From Zeaxanthinibacter enoshimensis (GTDB lineage: Bacteria > Bacteroidota > Bacteroidia > Flavobacteriales > Flavobacteriaceae): a DNA stretch of 64,000 bases. Both the position numbers and the translations under genes were made by a program. Every line of letters starts with the position of its first letter. Positions within the stretch are counted from its first letter, which is position 1. Positions 17,201-25,552 of the stretch are shown piece after piece. The notes below the pieces were generated by a model that did no database searches, was not told where the DNA came from, and saw only the letters and a program-made list of their open reading frames with translations. Location of the stretch: assembly GCF_004362865.1 (NCBI RefSeq), contig NZ_SNYI01000003.1, positions 372,001 through 436,000 on the forward strand, read 5' to 3'.

Positions 17201-17655
17201 TCACCCTGAAGTGCTACGTAATCCTTTTCTCCAGACAGGCTCCTGTCAAATTCGGTCGCGGTTACGGATATTGTCTCGTTCTCGGCAAAACGTCTTGCGG
17301 TTTCTTTTACGACTGCGAAGGCTTCCGGCAAAATATCATCAAGTGTTTTCTGCTGTATGACGTAAGCTTCATCCTGTAACTTGTCTATCTCGGCGTAGAG
17401 TTCTTCATTCTTATCAATATCTTCAGACTCCTTAACCCCGGCCCTTATTTCTGCGATCTTTTCGTTGATCTCGAGGCAGGCTTCCGATAATTGTTGCTTA
17501 AAACCTGTAGTCTTTGCTCTAAGCTCGTCGTGTGTAAGTTTTGCCAGGTCTTCTTCGTGCGATTTTATCGCTTTAACCAAGGGTTGTAATTCCTTAACAT
17601 CCTTTTTTGCCTTATCCCCAACAAAAGCTTTTAAAACAGAATTTAAAAAATTCAT
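14290..17655 (-). CDS. secA: Protein translocase ATPase SecA
   Basis: The motor that pushes preproteins through SecYEG. The 1121-residue product is longer than the roughly 900 residues of the E. coli protein because of insertions seen in Bacteroidota. Visible motifs: nucleotide-binding domain 1 with [15 protein letters not shown] and [19 protein letters not shown], a preprotein cross-linking region, [28 protein letters not shown] and [16 protein letters not shown] in domain 2, then the helical wing and scaffold. The C-terminus ends in a small basic/SH3-like segment instead of the usual zinc-binding tail (CxCxSG). It appears monocistronic, bounded by a strong terminator at its 3' end. Confidence 0.98.
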   Translation of the reverse strand: MNFLNSVLKAFVGDKAKKDVKELQPLVKAIKSHEEDLAKLTHDELRAKTTGFKQQLSEACLEINEKIAEIRAGVKESEDIDKNEELYAEIDKLQDEAYVIQQKTLDDILPEAFAVVKETARRFAENETISVTATEFDRSLSGEKDYVALQGDTAVWQNSWDAAGKEVTWDMVHYDVQLIGGIALHQGKIAEMQTGEGKTLVATLPLYLNALTGNGAHLVTVNDYLAKRDSAWMAPIFEFHGLTVDCIDKHQPNSDGRRAAYNADITYGTNNEFGFDYLRDNMAHKPDDLVQRPHHYAIVDEVDSVLIDDARTPLIISGPVPEGDRHEFNELKPKVADIVQKQKQYLTGVLAEAKKLIAAGDTKEGGFQLLRVHRGLPKNKALIKFLSEEGIKQLLQKTENVYMQDNNREMHQVDAELLFVIDEKNNQIELTDKGIEYISGDQSKDFFVMPDIGSEIAKIESQDLEIEKEAALKEELFKDFAIKSERIHTMSQLLKAYTLFEKDVEYVVMDNKVMIVDEQTGRIMDGRRYSDGLHQAIEAKENVKIEAMTQTFATVTLQNYFRMYKKLAGMTGTAVTEAGEFWEIYELDVMEIPTNRPIARDDRNDLIYKTKREKYNAIIDEVTKLSEQGRPVLIGTTSVEVSELLSRMLTLRKINHNVLNAKLHKKEADIVAEAGKAGIVTIATNMAGRGTDIKLSKEVKEAGGLAIIGTERHDSRRVDRQLRGRSGRQGDPGSSQFYVSLEDNLMRLFGSDRVAKMMDRMGLEEGEVIQHSMMTKSIERAQKKVEENNFGIRKRLLEYDDVMNAQREVVYKRRRHALQGDRLKLDIANMIYDTSEVISEFNKTANDYKNFEFELIKYFAITAPVTEEEFGKMGIAELANKVYHEAYKNYQLKMERSAAAALPVIKRVYEDNSNSFERIVVPFTDGIKTLNVVTNLQEAYESNGKQLVNDFEKNITLAIIDDAWKTHLRKMDELKQSVQLAVHEQKDPLLIYKFEAFELFKEMIEKVNKEVVSFLFKGELPSASTNEIQEERQVRRPKEKLQTSKEEIPNSDELAAQNRAAGQTQGNRPSVTETITREKPKIGRNDRVTIKNIRSGESKVVKYKQAEPLIDRGEWVLIDQD

Positions 17656-17805
17656 AGGTATATCTTGTAAATTAAGCCTGCTCCCCGAAGAAACCTGCTG
17701 TGAAGTAAAATCGATTTCAAATAATGTGCTTCTCTAACCTCAAAAGGTATTCCACATTGTAATTATGCCAATTTTGGCCCTAAGGGCTGTCAAAATTACA
17801 TAAAA

Positions 17806-17829
17806 AAAAAGCCTCCTAAGAGACTTTTT
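17806..17829 (-). terminator. Intrinsic terminator for the DUF2795 gene
   Basis: On the minus strand AAAAAGTCTC (from 17829-17820) pairs with GAGGCTTTTT (17815-17806) through one G-U pair, loop TTAG, followed by more T. It is 23 bases past the DUF2795 stop. Confidence 0.75.
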
Positions 17830-17851
17830 AATTCGAATTCGTTATTTGGGA

Positions 17852-18076
17852 TCAATACTCGTCCTCGTTCCAAAGATAATCCTCTTCTGTAGGATAGTCA
17901 GGCCAGATCTCCTCAATTGATTCGTAGATCTCGCCGCCCTCTTCTTCCATGGATTGCAGATTCTCGACAACTTCCAGTGGCGCACCTGTCCGAATTGCGT
18001 AATCTATCAATTCATCTTTGGTTGCGGGCCAGGGTGCGTCGCTCAGGTAAGATGCCAATTCTAAAGTCCAATACAT
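17852..18076 (-). CDS. DUF2795 family protein
   Basis: A 74-residue acidic protein: MYWTLELASYLSDAPWPATK, then DELIDYAIRTGAPLEVVENL and a tail rich in E, D and W. The segment with a Pro-Ala-Thr turn and a helix containing IRTGAP is characteristic of DUF2795, a short helical domain very common in Bacteroidota and of unknown function. It has its own promoter (18103-18132) and terminator (17806-17829), so it is a single-gene unit. Strong isolated expression signals suggest an abundant small protein. Nothing in the sequence indicates catalysis. Confidence 0.93.
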   Translation of the reverse strand: MYWTLELASYLSDAPWPATKDELIDYAIRTGAPLEVVENLQSMEEEGGEIYESIEEIWPDYPTEEDYLWNEDEY

Positions 18077-18102
18077 CGCTCAAGTATGATTTTAATTTTT
18101 TG

Positions 18103-18132
18103 CAAAAATAATTTTAAAAGCCAAATAGCCAA
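18103..18132 (-). promoter_or_regulatory. Bacteroidota-type promoter for the DUF2795 gene
   Basis: On the minus strand TTG (18132-18130) is followed after 19 bases by TATTTTTG (18110-18103), a full match to the TTG-N19-21-TAnnTTTG vegetative promoter of this phylum. The element ends 27 bases before the ATG. Confidence 0.75.
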
Positions 18133-18223
18133 GAAAATTCACGATTATTTCGTGAAGTCCGGATTGATTTTCCGGAATTATTAAAAAGATAACGAAGAAA
18201 TAATAAAATTATTAGGTATTTCC

Positions 18224-18787
18224 TTAAGGAATCCATTTTTCTTCATCAGCTTTGAGAAAATCCGACAAATTTCGTGCCAGTACAAAAAGGTAATCAGAAA
18301 GCCTGTTAAGGTAGATAAGGATATCGGGGTTAAAGGGCTCGTGCTCGTTCAGAAGCGATGCCAGTCGCTCTGCCCTGCGGCAGACCGTTCTGCTTATATG
18401 ACAGTATGACACGGTGGTATGCCCGCCCGGGAGAATAAAATGGGTCATGGGAGGGAGCGATTCATTCATACGGTCCATCTCTTCTTCCAGTAAACTGATA
18501 TCCTCTTTTTTTATAGAAGGAATTTTGATCAGGGATTGCCCCGCTTTTCCCGGCTTCTGATCAGGATCAGTGGCCAGCATGGAACCGATAGTAAAAAGTT
18601 TATCCTGGATGTTCTTAAGAATGTCCTTAGCGTTTTCCGGGATTTCCTGGTCACGGATAAGACCTATCCACGAATTGAGTTCATCTACCGTACCATAACT
18701 CTCGATACGGATATGATGTTTAGCTACCCGCTTTCCTCCTAACAATGCAGTTGTTCCCTGGTCTCCGGTCTTCGTATATATCTTCAT
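18224..18787 (-). CDS. Cob(I)alamin adenosyltransferase, PduO type
   Basis: Transfers the adenosyl group of ATP to cob(I)alamin to make adenosylcobalamin. The 187-residue product has the hallmark N-terminus KIYTKTGDQGTTALLGG (ATP-binding) with RIESYGTVDELNSWIGL, and the C-terminal helix with RTVCRRAERL and YLNRLSDYLFVLAR. It is the expected length for the PduO-type family. No other cobalamin biosynthesis gene and no cobalamin riboswitch are visible, so the cell may salvage corrinoids for enzymes elsewhere. A 57-residue membrane protein lies 42 bases upstream in the same direction. Confidence 0.96.
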   Translation of the reverse strand: MKIYTKTGDQGTTALLGGKRVAKHHIRIESYGTVDELNSWIGLIRDQEIPENAKDILKNIQDKLFTIGSMLATDPDQKPGKAGQSLIKIPSIKKEDISLLEEEMDRMNESLPPMTHFILPGGHTTVSYCHISRTVCRRAERLASLLNEHEPFNPDILIYLNRLSDYLFVLARNLSDFLKADEEKWIP

Positions 18788-18829
18788 CGGTCTGTTTTCC
18801 TCTTATTGCCAGTAATTAAGCGACTCGGC

Positions 18830-19003
18830 TCATTGGTCTTTTTTATCCGTCTCCGGCGATTTTCTGGACTTTCTTTCCTTGCGCTGGTATCCTTCCATAA
18901 AGGTCCTGGATCGTCTCCTGGTCGATTTCTTTTTATTGTAAACAGTGATGACCAGGTAGAGAACAATCACTACGCCCAGAACATAATAGATGTTGATTTC
19001 CAT
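18830..19003 (-). CDS. Small single-pass membrane protein (57 aa)
   Basis: A short reading frame: MEINIYYVLGVVIVLYLVIT forms one membrane helix, followed by a highly basic cytoplasmic tail (VYNKKKSTRRRSRTFMEGYQ, then RKERKSRKSPETDKKDQ). A single N-terminal helix with an Arg/Lys tail is a plausible membrane-anchored RNA- or protein-binding adaptor. It ends 42 bases before the adenosyltransferase start and is probably co-transcribed with it. I recall such a protein at this locus in other Flavobacteriaceae; that is from memory and unverified. Confidence 0.75.
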   Translation of the reverse strand: MEINIYYVLGVVIVLYLVITVYNKKKSTRRRSRTFMEGYQRKERKSRKSPETDKKDQ

Positions 19004-19035
19004 TAGCGTTTTACTATTGGGTTAAAATTACACCA

Positions 19036-19542
19036 TTAAATTCGAATCCTAAAATGCTCCTTTACCTGTTCCTTTCTGAAGAATACGGCACTGCAATGAA
19101 ACATGTCTATTGTGACGGTCACCCCGGGGATCTCTTTTATACTTTCCCACTCCTTGGTACTTTGAGGGTTACGATAGGGCTGGTCTAGCAGGAGCAGGGT
19201 GTCGTTATGAATTTTGCCCGGCGTATCCAGGAGGTTGCGCACGCTTTTCAGTTCCGGCCTGGGATGGTAAATGAAGTCATACGGCATCCTGTTCCTTTTG
19301 ATGGCCGGGAAGTGTGATTTTACCTGTGCGTCCAGACCGTGCTTACTTTCTTCGAGATCAATATTGCCGACCTCAAAATATTCCAGGCTTTTAAGGGCTA
19401 CTTTGGCCGTTTTGGAGCCTTTGAAACGACTATTACGGTACAGACCCTTTGTCACATACTGGTAAACAAAGGGAGAGTGAACTCCATGCTGGTTGGTCGA
19501 CCTGAAAAGAAACCGGGTATATGCTAAGAAACGGTAGAACAA
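19036..19542 (-). CDS. Methyltransferase-like protein missing its catalytic core
   Basis: A 168-residue protein. The N-terminus (FRSTNQHGVHSPFVYQYVTK) and C-terminus (TVTIDMFHCSAVFFRKEQVK) look like the ends of a class I methyltransferase-like family of about 240-250 residues known from Flavobacteriaceae. The middle lacks any glycine-rich SAM-binding loop (no E/D-x-G-x-G), and the protein is about 80 residues short. It is probably a deleted, degenerate or repurposed version. It follows the ABC-F gene after 21 bases, so it is likely part of that transcript. The family link is from memory and should be checked. Confidence 0.75.
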   Translation of the reverse strand: MFYRFLAYTRFLFRSTNQHGVHSPFVYQYVTKGLYRNSRFKGSKTAKVALKSLEYFEVGNIDLEESKHGLDAQVKSHFPAIKRNRMPYDFIYHPRPELKSVRNLLDTPGKIHNDTLLLLDQPYRNPQSTKEWESIKEIPGVTVTIDMFHCSAVFFRKEQVKEHFRIRI

Positions 19543-19563
19543 ACTCTTTTACTCTGGTTTATA

Positions 19564-21441
19564 TTATTGAGATTCCAACTTTGCAGCCAATTCAAACCAT
19601 CGTTCGGTCTGCTCTTCCAGTTGATCCATAACTGTTTTCAGTTCGATGGACAGGGCATCAATTGCTTCCCCTTCCAGGGATTCATCTGTGAATTTGTCCT
19701 GTATCGCAATCTTTTCTTTTTCCAGCTTCGCTATTTCTTTTTCCAGGCGCTGGTATTCCTTCTGCTCGGTATAGCTGAGTTTGCCATCCTCTTTATTTCT
19801 CCAGGTATTCTTTTCCGGGCCTTCTTTGGCGGCTGATTTGTTGTTGGTCTCCTCGGCAGCGGCAAGCGATTCAGAATCCCTGAAATCTGAATAGTTGCCG
19901 GGGAAATCTTTGATCTCCGCTTCTCCTTTGAATACGAAGAGATGATCTACGATCTTGTCCATGAAATAGCGATCGTGAGAAACCACCAGGAGGCAGCCCG
20001 GGAAATCGAGCAGGAACTCCTCGAGCACGTTCAGGGTTACTATATCCAGGTCGTTCGTAGGCTCATCCAGGATCAGGAAATTAGGGTTCTGTATCAGTAC
20101 AGTACAGAGATAAAGCCGTTTTCGTTCTCCCCCGCTCAGTTTTTCAACAAAATCGTATTGTTTCTTCCTGTCAAAGAGGAAGCGTTCCAGTAACTGCTGG
20201 GCAGATAACTGCCTGCCTTTTTTTAAAGGTATATAATCACCAAATTCCTTGATGACATCAATAACCTTATAGCCTGCTTTATCTGTAATTCCTTTTTGAG
20301 TGTAATATCCGAATGTGACGGTATCGCCCACTACTATCTTCCCGTTATCCGGGGATTCTCTGCCGGTTAGCAGATTGAGGAAGGTAGATTTCCCGGTCCC
20401 GTTCTTCCCGATGATACCTACGCGTTCTCCTTTTTTAAAGGTATAGGAGAAATTGTCAAGTATCGGCTTGCCAGGGAATGCTTTGCTCACCTTATGGAAT
20501 TCTACGATCTTACTGCCCAACCTGTCCATATTCAGTTCCAGTTCTACCGTTCTCCTGTCTTTGGTTTGGTGGGCTTTATCCTTGATGTCTTTAAAATCGT
20601 CTATCCTTGCCTTAGACTTGGTAGTCCTGGCCTTGGGCTGCCTCCGCATCCATTCCAGTTCTTTCTTGTAAAGCAGTTTGGATTTGTGCTGCTCTATGGC
20701 CTGCCGTTCCTGCATGGCCTCTTTCTTCTCCAGGTAATAGGAGTAGTTGCCCTTATAGGTGTACAACTGGTTATCATCTAATTCCAGTATTTCGTTACAT
20801 ACCCTTTCCAGGAAATACCTGTCGTGGGTAACCATCAGGAAGGAAAGTTGTTCCCGGGCAAAGAATTGTTCCAGCCATTCTATCATTTCCAGGTCAAGGT
20901 GGTTCGTCGGTTCATCCAGTAGAAGGAGATCGGGTTTGTTGATCAGGGCATTTGCGAGGGCTAAACGTTTCTTCTGACCCCCGGACAGGGTCGCTACTTT
21001 AGCATCCAGGTCCTGTAATTTTAACTGGAAAAGGATTTGTTTATACTGGGTTTCAAAGTCCCAGGCATTAAAACGCTCCATCGCCTCGAATGCTTTTTGA
21101 TAAGCTGTTTCATCCGTAGGGTCGGCCAATGCCTTGTTGTAATTCCTGATCACTTTCAGGATCTCGGTATCGGCAGTAAAGATCGTCTCTTCTACCGTCA
21201 GTGCAGGGTCCAGGTCTGGTTCCTGGGACAGCAGGGAGACTCGAATTCCTTTCCGGTAATTAACTCGGCCGGTGTCGGGGCTGTCTAACCCCGCTACGAT
21301 ATTTAATATCGAGGTCTTGCCTGTTCCATTCTTAGCGATCAATGCAATCTTCTGGTCCTGGTTAATGCCAAATGAAATTCCGGAGAAGAGTTCACGTTCG
21401 CCGTAAGATTTAGAAATATTTTCAACAGTAATCAGGTTCAT
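19564..21441 (-). CDS. ABC-F family ATPase (Uup-like)
   Basis: A 625-residue soluble protein with two ATP-binding cassettes and no membrane domain. Cassette 1 has AKNGTGKTSI, LSGGQKKRLAL and LLLLDEPTNHLDL. The linker (about 240-310) is rich in K, R and Q. Cassette 2 has GKNGTGKSTF, LSGGERKRLYL and LILDEPTNDLDI. A charged coiled-coil tail (about 545-625) is the Uup mark. ABC-F proteins bind the ribosomal E site to relieve stalls or act in ribosome quality control. Its start overlaps the stop of the DUF4105 gene by four bases, so translation is coupled. Confidence 0.95.
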   Translation of the reverse strand: MNLITVENISKSYGERELFSGISFGINQDQKIALIAKNGTGKTSILNIVAGLDSPDTGRVNYRKGIRVSLLSQEPDLDPALTVEETIFTADTEILKVIRNYNKALADPTDETAYQKAFEAMERFNAWDFETQYKQILFQLKLQDLDAKVATLSGGQKKRLALANALINKPDLLLLDEPTNHLDLEMIEWLEQFFAREQLSFLMVTHDRYFLERVCNEILELDDNQLYTYKGNYSYYLEKKEAMQERQAIEQHKSKLLYKKELEWMRRQPKARTTKSKARIDDFKDIKDKAHQTKDRRTVELELNMDRLGSKIVEFHKVSKAFPGKPILDNFSYTFKKGERVGIIGKNGTGKSTFLNLLTGRESPDNGKIVVGDTVTFGYYTQKGITDKAGYKVIDVIKEFGDYIPLKKGRQLSAQQLLERFLFDRKKQYDFVEKLSGGERKRLYLCTVLIQNPNFLILDEPTNDLDIVTLNVLEEFLLDFPGCLLVVSHDRYFMDKIVDHLFVFKGEAEIKDFPGNYSDFRDSESLAAAEETNNKSAAKEGPEKNTWRNKEDGKLSYTEQKEYQRLEKEIAKLEKEKIAIQDKFTDESLEGEAIDALSIELKTVMDQLEEQTERWFELAAKLESQ

Positions 21442-22631
21442 AGAGCAGGGGTTGATCCGGTTTTAAAATAACGGTATAAATAAGCGTAGCGCAGTCCGAG
21501 AGAGGCCCAGATAATAACCATCAGCGGTGAGAAAACCTGGATATTCAATATCCAGAGCAAGGGCGCCAATAACAGCATGCAGGTAATGGTGACAAGGTAC
21601 CGGGGTATCCATTCACTCCCTGGTTTTTTCCTGAGAAATACTATCCCGGCCAGGAGATTTAAGGGGAAAGCCCATAAAATATTGTAATTATACAACGTGG
21701 CCGTGTGGTCAGTAAAGAACCAGAGAAAAATGATCAGTACGCCCAATATCCCGGTTAAGAGAAAAAGGAATCCGTCCAATGCACGGCTCCTGCTTCCTTT
21801 GCGCAGATCAATATAAGTGATAGCGGCAGTTAAAATGAACAATAAAATTAACCAGAAGGCCGGGGTAAATATGAATGCAGCAGGAGGGTCTTTCTTCTGC
21901 TTCTCCAATATACTTCGTTCTTTTTTTACCAGGCTGTCACCATTCAGCTGGGCGTGATTCATTTGCCGGTATACGTAATCGGGGAGGAACATATGCTCCC
22001 TGGGACTTGCCTTCCTGTCGATCACTGAACCGAGGGCCAGGTCTATTCCCAGGCTGGCCCAGGAGTTCGTCCTGAGGTATTGCTGGATAAGCTGGCGAAA
22101 GGTATACCGGTGATCCAGGTAGTTATTGTCCAGCGCTAATCGCCCCGGGAGCGCCCTTTCAAGAACCTCGGGGATCTTTGTAGAGCAATTTTCGTCCAGG
22201 AAGTTATAAAGGTAATCCCGGTTTTCCGGGAGGTAGTTATACTCCAGGAACTGCAATACCTTGTTTTTTTCCTCCTGGTCCAGGGAAAGGAGCTGCTCCT
22301 TTACCCATCGATCCTCCAGCTGGTAAGTATAGAGGAAGTTCTCGAACGAATTCCTGCTGAGGGAGTAAAGCAATTGGCCCTTTGCGAACTTAGTATAGAA
22401 GCCCGGGGTATTAAAATCAAAAGTACCGTAATTGTAGACCAGGTCCAGCCCCTTTAAAGGATCCCGGACCCTGAAAGCGCTGTGACCAAAAGAGGCGTAC
22501 AATTCGCTGCCGGGGCCACAGGTGATCACGCTGATCTCGGCCTCAGGGGATAACTGCGCCCTGCACCAGGTCGTGGAGGTTATCCACACAATCAAAAAAG
22601 CAAATAATAACTTTCTCAGGGATATGGGCAT
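21438..22631 (-). CDS. DUF4105 / Lnb-like membrane protein
   Basis: A 397-residue protein with a signal peptide (cleavage after about CRAQ). The periplasmic domain of about 200 residues has the DUF4105 marks CGPGSELYASFGHSAFRVRD, YNYGTFDF and NFLDENCSTKIPEV, which contain a conserved His and Cys like a papain-type acyltransferase. The C-terminal half has about five membrane helices. PF13387 (DUF4105) is now described as the periplasmic domain of Lnb, a lipoprotein N-acyltransferase. The conserved Cys and His fit that role, but it is inference for this copy. It is the first gene of an operon with the ABC-F ATPase. Confidence 0.9.
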   Translation of the reverse strand: MPISLRKLLFAFLIVWITSTTWCRAQLSPEAEISVITCGPGSELYASFGHSAFRVRDPLKGLDLVYNYGTFDFNTPGFYTKFAKGQLLYSLSRNSFENFLYTYQLEDRWVKEQLLSLDQEEKNKVLQFLEYNYLPENRDYLYNFLDENCSTKIPEVLERALPGRLALDNNYLDHRYTFRQLIQQYLRTNSWASLGIDLALGSVIDRKASPREHMFLPDYVYRQMNHAQLNGDSLVKKERSILEKQKKDPPAAFIFTPAFWLILLFILTAAITYIDLRKGSRSRALDGFLFLLTGILGVLIIFLWFFTDHTATLYNYNILWAFPLNLLAGIVFLRKKPGSEWIPRYLVTITCMLLLAPLLWILNIQVFSPLMVIIWASLGLRYAYLYRYFKTGSTPAL

Positions 22632-22800
22632 AAAAATTAAATCTGTTCTTTTGGTTCTGGCGCAAATATCAGAATAATTGAGCTATGTCTGCGGGCAAAA
22701 GAGGGCTTAATTCTGATCTGTCGTTATCGGGTGGCATCCCGAAACGGTTAAGCTATAATGCGATTTTATTATTTATCTTCGTTTTAATAATACCAACCTT

Positions 22801-23544
22801 ATGAAAAAACACATCCCGAATTTAATTACGCTCTTAAATGTACTATCCGGTTGTATCGCTGTTGTCTTTGCGGTCCGGAACCAAATGGAGCTGGCAGCAT
22901 TATTTGTATTTCTCGGGATCTTTTTCGATTATTTTGACGGGATGGCTGCCCGTTTATTACACGTGAAAAGCGAACTTGGGCTGCAACTCGATTCCCTTGC
23001 AGACATGATCACCAGCGGGCTGGTCCCGGGTATTGTAATGTTCCAGTTATTATCCATGTCGGTGACAGGGGGTTGGAATCATGAAGGGATGCTGGGTGGT
23101 TCAGAGGATTGGTTTGCTTCTGTTTTACCCTTTGCAGGATTCCTGATCACCATGGCTTCGGCCTATAGGCTGGCAAAATTCAATATCGATGAGAACCAGG
23201 TGAGCTCTTTCGTGGGCGTGCCTACACCTGCCAATGCTTTGCTGATCCTTTCTCTGCCGCTTATTTTAATTTATCACGCCAATGATTACCTGAACAGCAT
23301 TATCCTGAATACCTGGTTCCTGCTGGGAATAACATTGCTGAGCAGTTATCTCCTGAATTCCTCCTTGAAACTGTTTGCGCTTAAATTTGAAAATTGGAGT
23401 TTCCGGGATAATTCGCTGCGCTATATTTTTATCATCGTCAGTTTTGTATTGTTACTGACATTGAAATTCCTGGCGATCCCGGCGATTCTTTTGTTCTACC
23501 TGGCCGCATCGTTTATATCGGATACCACCAGCAAGACCGTATAG
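22801..23544 (+). CDS. pssA: CDP-diacylglycerol-serine O-phosphatidyltransferase
   Basis: Makes phosphatidylserine, precursor of phosphatidylethanolamine, in the inner membrane. The 247-residue protein shows the CDP-alcohol phosphotransferase motif D-G-x2-A-R-x8-G-x3-D-x3-D as DYFDGMAARLLHVKSELG followed by LQLDSLADM. About six to seven hydrophobic helices follow. The N-terminus KKHIPNLITLLNVLSGCIAV is typical of bacterial PssA. It is transcribed divergently from the DUF4105 gene and converges on lptB (33-base gap). No phosphatidylserine decarboxylase gene is adjacent. Confidence 0.95.
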   Translation: MKKHIPNLITLLNVLSGCIAVVFAVRNQMELAALFVFLGIFFDYFDGMAARLLHVKSELGLQLDSLADMITSGLVPGIVMFQLLSMSVTGGWNHEGMLGGSEDWFASVLPFAGFLITMASAYRLAKFNIDENQVSSFVGVPTPANALLILSLPLILIYHANDYLNSIILNTWFLLGITLLSSYLLNSSLKLFALKFENWSFRDNSLRYIFIIVSFVLLLTLKFLAIPAILLFYLAASFISDTTSKTV

Positions 23545-23577
23545 TTAAAGTGAAAAATGAGGAAATGCAATGCCGGT

Positions 23578-24318
23578 TTAGAAATCCAGCTTCTTCTTGC
23601 GAAGTTCAAAGTTCTGGCCCAGGTACACTTTCCGCACCATCTCATCTTCTGCCAGGTCTTCAGGGATCCCGGATTTCAGGATACCACCTTCAAACATCAG
23701 GTAAGAGCGTTCCGTGATGGCCAGGGTTTCCTGCACGTTATGGTCGGTGATCAAAATACCGATATTCTTGTTCTTTAATTGCGCAACGATCCGTTGGATA
23801 TCTTCAACAGCAACCGGGTCTACTCCCGCAAAGGGTTCATCCAACAGTATGAATTTTGGATCTGTCGCCAGGGCCCGTGCAATCTCTGTTCTACGGCGCT
23901 CTCCCCCGGAAAGCAGGTCTCCCCGGTTCTTCCGGATATGTCCCAGTCCGAATTCCTCGATCAGGGATTCCATACGCATATGCTGTTCTTTCTTACTGAG
24001 ATCCGTGAGCTGCAGTACACTCAGGATATTCTTTTCCACGCTCAGCTTCCGGAAAACCGAGGCTTCCTGGGCGAGGTAGCCAATCCCGTTCTGTGCGCGC
24101 TTATACATGGGGAACTTGGTGATCTCCATGGAGTCCAGGAAGATCTGGCCGCCATTGGGTTTGATCAGACCCACGATCATATAAAAAGAGGTGGTTTTCC
24201 CGGCACCATTAGGGCCGAGGAGCCCAACGATCTCCCCCTGGTTCACTTCCAGCGAAATTCCTTTCACCACCTTGCGGCCGCGATAGGATTTCATGATATT
24301 TTCTGCCCTTAATTTCAT
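23578..24318 (-). CDS. lptB: LPS export ABC transporter ATP-binding protein
   Basis: Cytoplasmic ATPase of the LptBFG complex that extracts lipopolysaccharide from the inner membrane. The 246-residue protein has Walker [15 protein letters not shown]-loop LAQEASVF, signature [15 protein letters not shown], Walker [14 protein letters not shown] and the switch His in [26 protein letters not shown] is typical of LptB. It is the last gene of the kdsD-tatC-AhpD-like-lptB run, 60 bases after the previous stop with a stem-loop in between. kdsD and lptB link the run to LPS synthesis and export. Confidence 0.97.
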   Translation of the reverse strand: MKLRAENIMKSYRGRKVVKGISLEVNQGEIVGLLGPNGAGKTTSFYMIVGLIKPNGGQIFLDSMEITKFPMYKRAQNGIGYLAQEASVFRKLSVEKNILSVLQLTDLSKKEQHMRMESLIEEFGLGHIRKNRGDLLSGGERRRTEIARALATDPKFILLDEPFAGVDPVAVEDIQRIVAQLKNKNIGILITDHNVQETLAITERSYLMFEGGILKSGIPEDLAEDEMVRKVYLGQNFELRKKKLDF

Positions 24319-24338
24319 AAGTTCTGCTCGGCCAAATC

Positions 24339-24370
24339 TAAAACTTTCATTCCGGAAGCCGAAAGTTTTA
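24339..24370 (-). other. Intergenic stem-loop between the AhpD-like gene and lptB
   Basis: TAAAACTTTC (24339-24348) pairs perfectly with GAAAGTTTTA (24361-24370) across a 12-base loop. In the minus-strand transcript it lies 8 bases after the AhpD-like stop. No separate T-run follows, so it could be an RNA processing or stability element or a partial terminator. Confidence 0.5.
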
Positions 24371-24378
24371 CGGGTTTT

Positions 24379-24750
24379 TTAACCTTCGTTCTCCTCGAGT
24401 GCTTCCCAGTATTCATAGGCTCTCCTGAGGTGAGGGATCACTATGGTGCCGCCGACGAGGGTGGCGATAGACAGGGTTTCCATTACTTCCTGCTTGGTAG
24501 CTCCCTGTTCCATGGAACTTTCCAGGTGGTAGCGGACACAATCGTCGCATCGCAATACTGCAGAGGCTACTAACCCCAGTAATTCCTTGGTCTTTACATC
24601 CAGGGCACCGGGGGCAAAGGCATTTGTATCCAGGTTAAAGATGCGTTTAATGATCTTGTTGTCATTATTGAGCAGCTTTTCATTCATGCGAGCCCGGTAA
24701 TCGTTGAATTCCTTTACGGGATCGGGTTTATTTTCGTTCTTTTTTTGCAT
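24379..24750 (-). CDS. Carboxymuconolactone decarboxylase / AhpD-like protein
   Basis: A 123-residue all-helical protein of the AhpD-like superfamily. The conserved C-x-x-C-x3-H is present as RCDDCVRYHLESSMEQGAT, the pattern of redox-active members rather than of true decarboxylases. VKTKELLGLVASAVL precedes it. It may act as a small disulfide reductase or peroxidase partner. Its start overlaps the 3' end of tatC by 23 bases, and it sits between tatC and lptB. The order kdsD-tatC-this-lptB is one I recall from other Bacteroidota. Confidence 0.92.
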   Translation of the reverse strand: MQKKNENKPDPVKEFNDYRARMNEKLLNNDNKIIKRIFNLDTNAFAPGALDVKTKELLGLVASAVLRCDDCVRYHLESSMEQGATKQEVMETLSIATLVGGTIVIPHLRRAYEYWEALEENEG

Positions 24751-25552
24751 CGCGCTTTACTACGAATTTAGAGATATAAATACTGATTTGATAAAGGATA
24801 AGTACGGGCACTGCGACAATGATCTGGCTGGCTACATCAGGCGGAGTGATGATGGCAGAGATGATCAGGACAATTACCAGGGCTATTTTCCTGTATTTTT
24901 TTAAGATTTCCGGGGTTACCAAGCCGATTTTGGTCAGGAAGAAAATGATGATCGGTAGTTCAAAGATCAATCCACAGGCTATGACCGATGCCCGCACCGT
25001 GGAGATATAAGAACCCAGGTCGATGTCGTTAAATACCTCATCGCTCACGGTATAACTACCGAGGAAATTGATAGAGAGCGGGGCAACCACGTAATACCCG
25101 AACAATACTCCAAGGAAGAACAGGAAGGAGGCGATAAAGATGAAGCCCTTGGAACTTCTGCGTTCCTTTTCATAGAGTCCCGGACTGATAAACTTCCACA
25201 TCTCGTAAAGGATGTAGGGGAATCCCAGGATGAACCCAGCCCAGATCGACGTCCAGATATGGGCGGAGAACTGCCCGGCCATGACCCGGCTCTGCACCCG
25301 GAAGGCGGGACCGTCTCCACAGAAGGCCTCGCTTAACCCCAGCCATTTAGAGAGTTTGCAAAAGATCTCGTAGGTAGGGAAATCTGCTTTCTTTGGTCCG
25401 AAAATGACCGTATCAAAGATGAAATCTTTCATCAGGAAGGCAACAAGACCGATGAGTACTACCGCCACAGTAGAACGAATAAGGTGCCACCTCAATTCTT
25501 CAAGATGGTCCAGGAAAGACATCTCGTTCGGGTTGTTTTTCTTTTTTGCCAT
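24728..25552 (-). CDS. tatC: Twin-arginine translocase subunit TatC
   Basis: Receptor of the Tat pathway that exports folded proteins. The 274-residue product has the N-terminal MSFLDHLEELRWHLIRS, which binds the twin-arginine signal peptide, and six membrane helices with FILGFPYILYEMWKFISPGL and the conserved Pro in TPPDVASQI near the last helix. An insertion of about 45 residues in the first periplasmic loop (FCKLSKWLGLSEAFCGDGPA) is longer than in E. coli. Its start shares one base with the kdsD stop. tatA is not in the window. Confidence 0.97.
   Translation of the reverse strand: MAKKKNNPNEMSFLDHLEELRWHLIRSTVAVVLIGLVAFLMKDFIFDTVIFGPKKADFPTYEIFCKLSKWLGLSEAFCGDGPAFRVQSRVMAGQFSAHIWTSIWAGFILGFPYILYEMWKFISPGLYEKERRSSKGFIFIASFLFFLGVLFGYYVVAPLSINFLGSYTVSDEVFNDIDLGSYISTVRASVIACGLIFELPIIIFFLTKIGLVTPEILKKYRKIALVIVLIISAIITPPDVASQIIVAVPVLILYQISIYISKFVVKRDAKKERK

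Noticed and set aside
18784-18966. 60-codon minus-strand frame beside the adenosyltransferase
   Set aside because: It is out of frame with the 57-aa protein at 18830-19003, which has better start position, membrane helix and composition.
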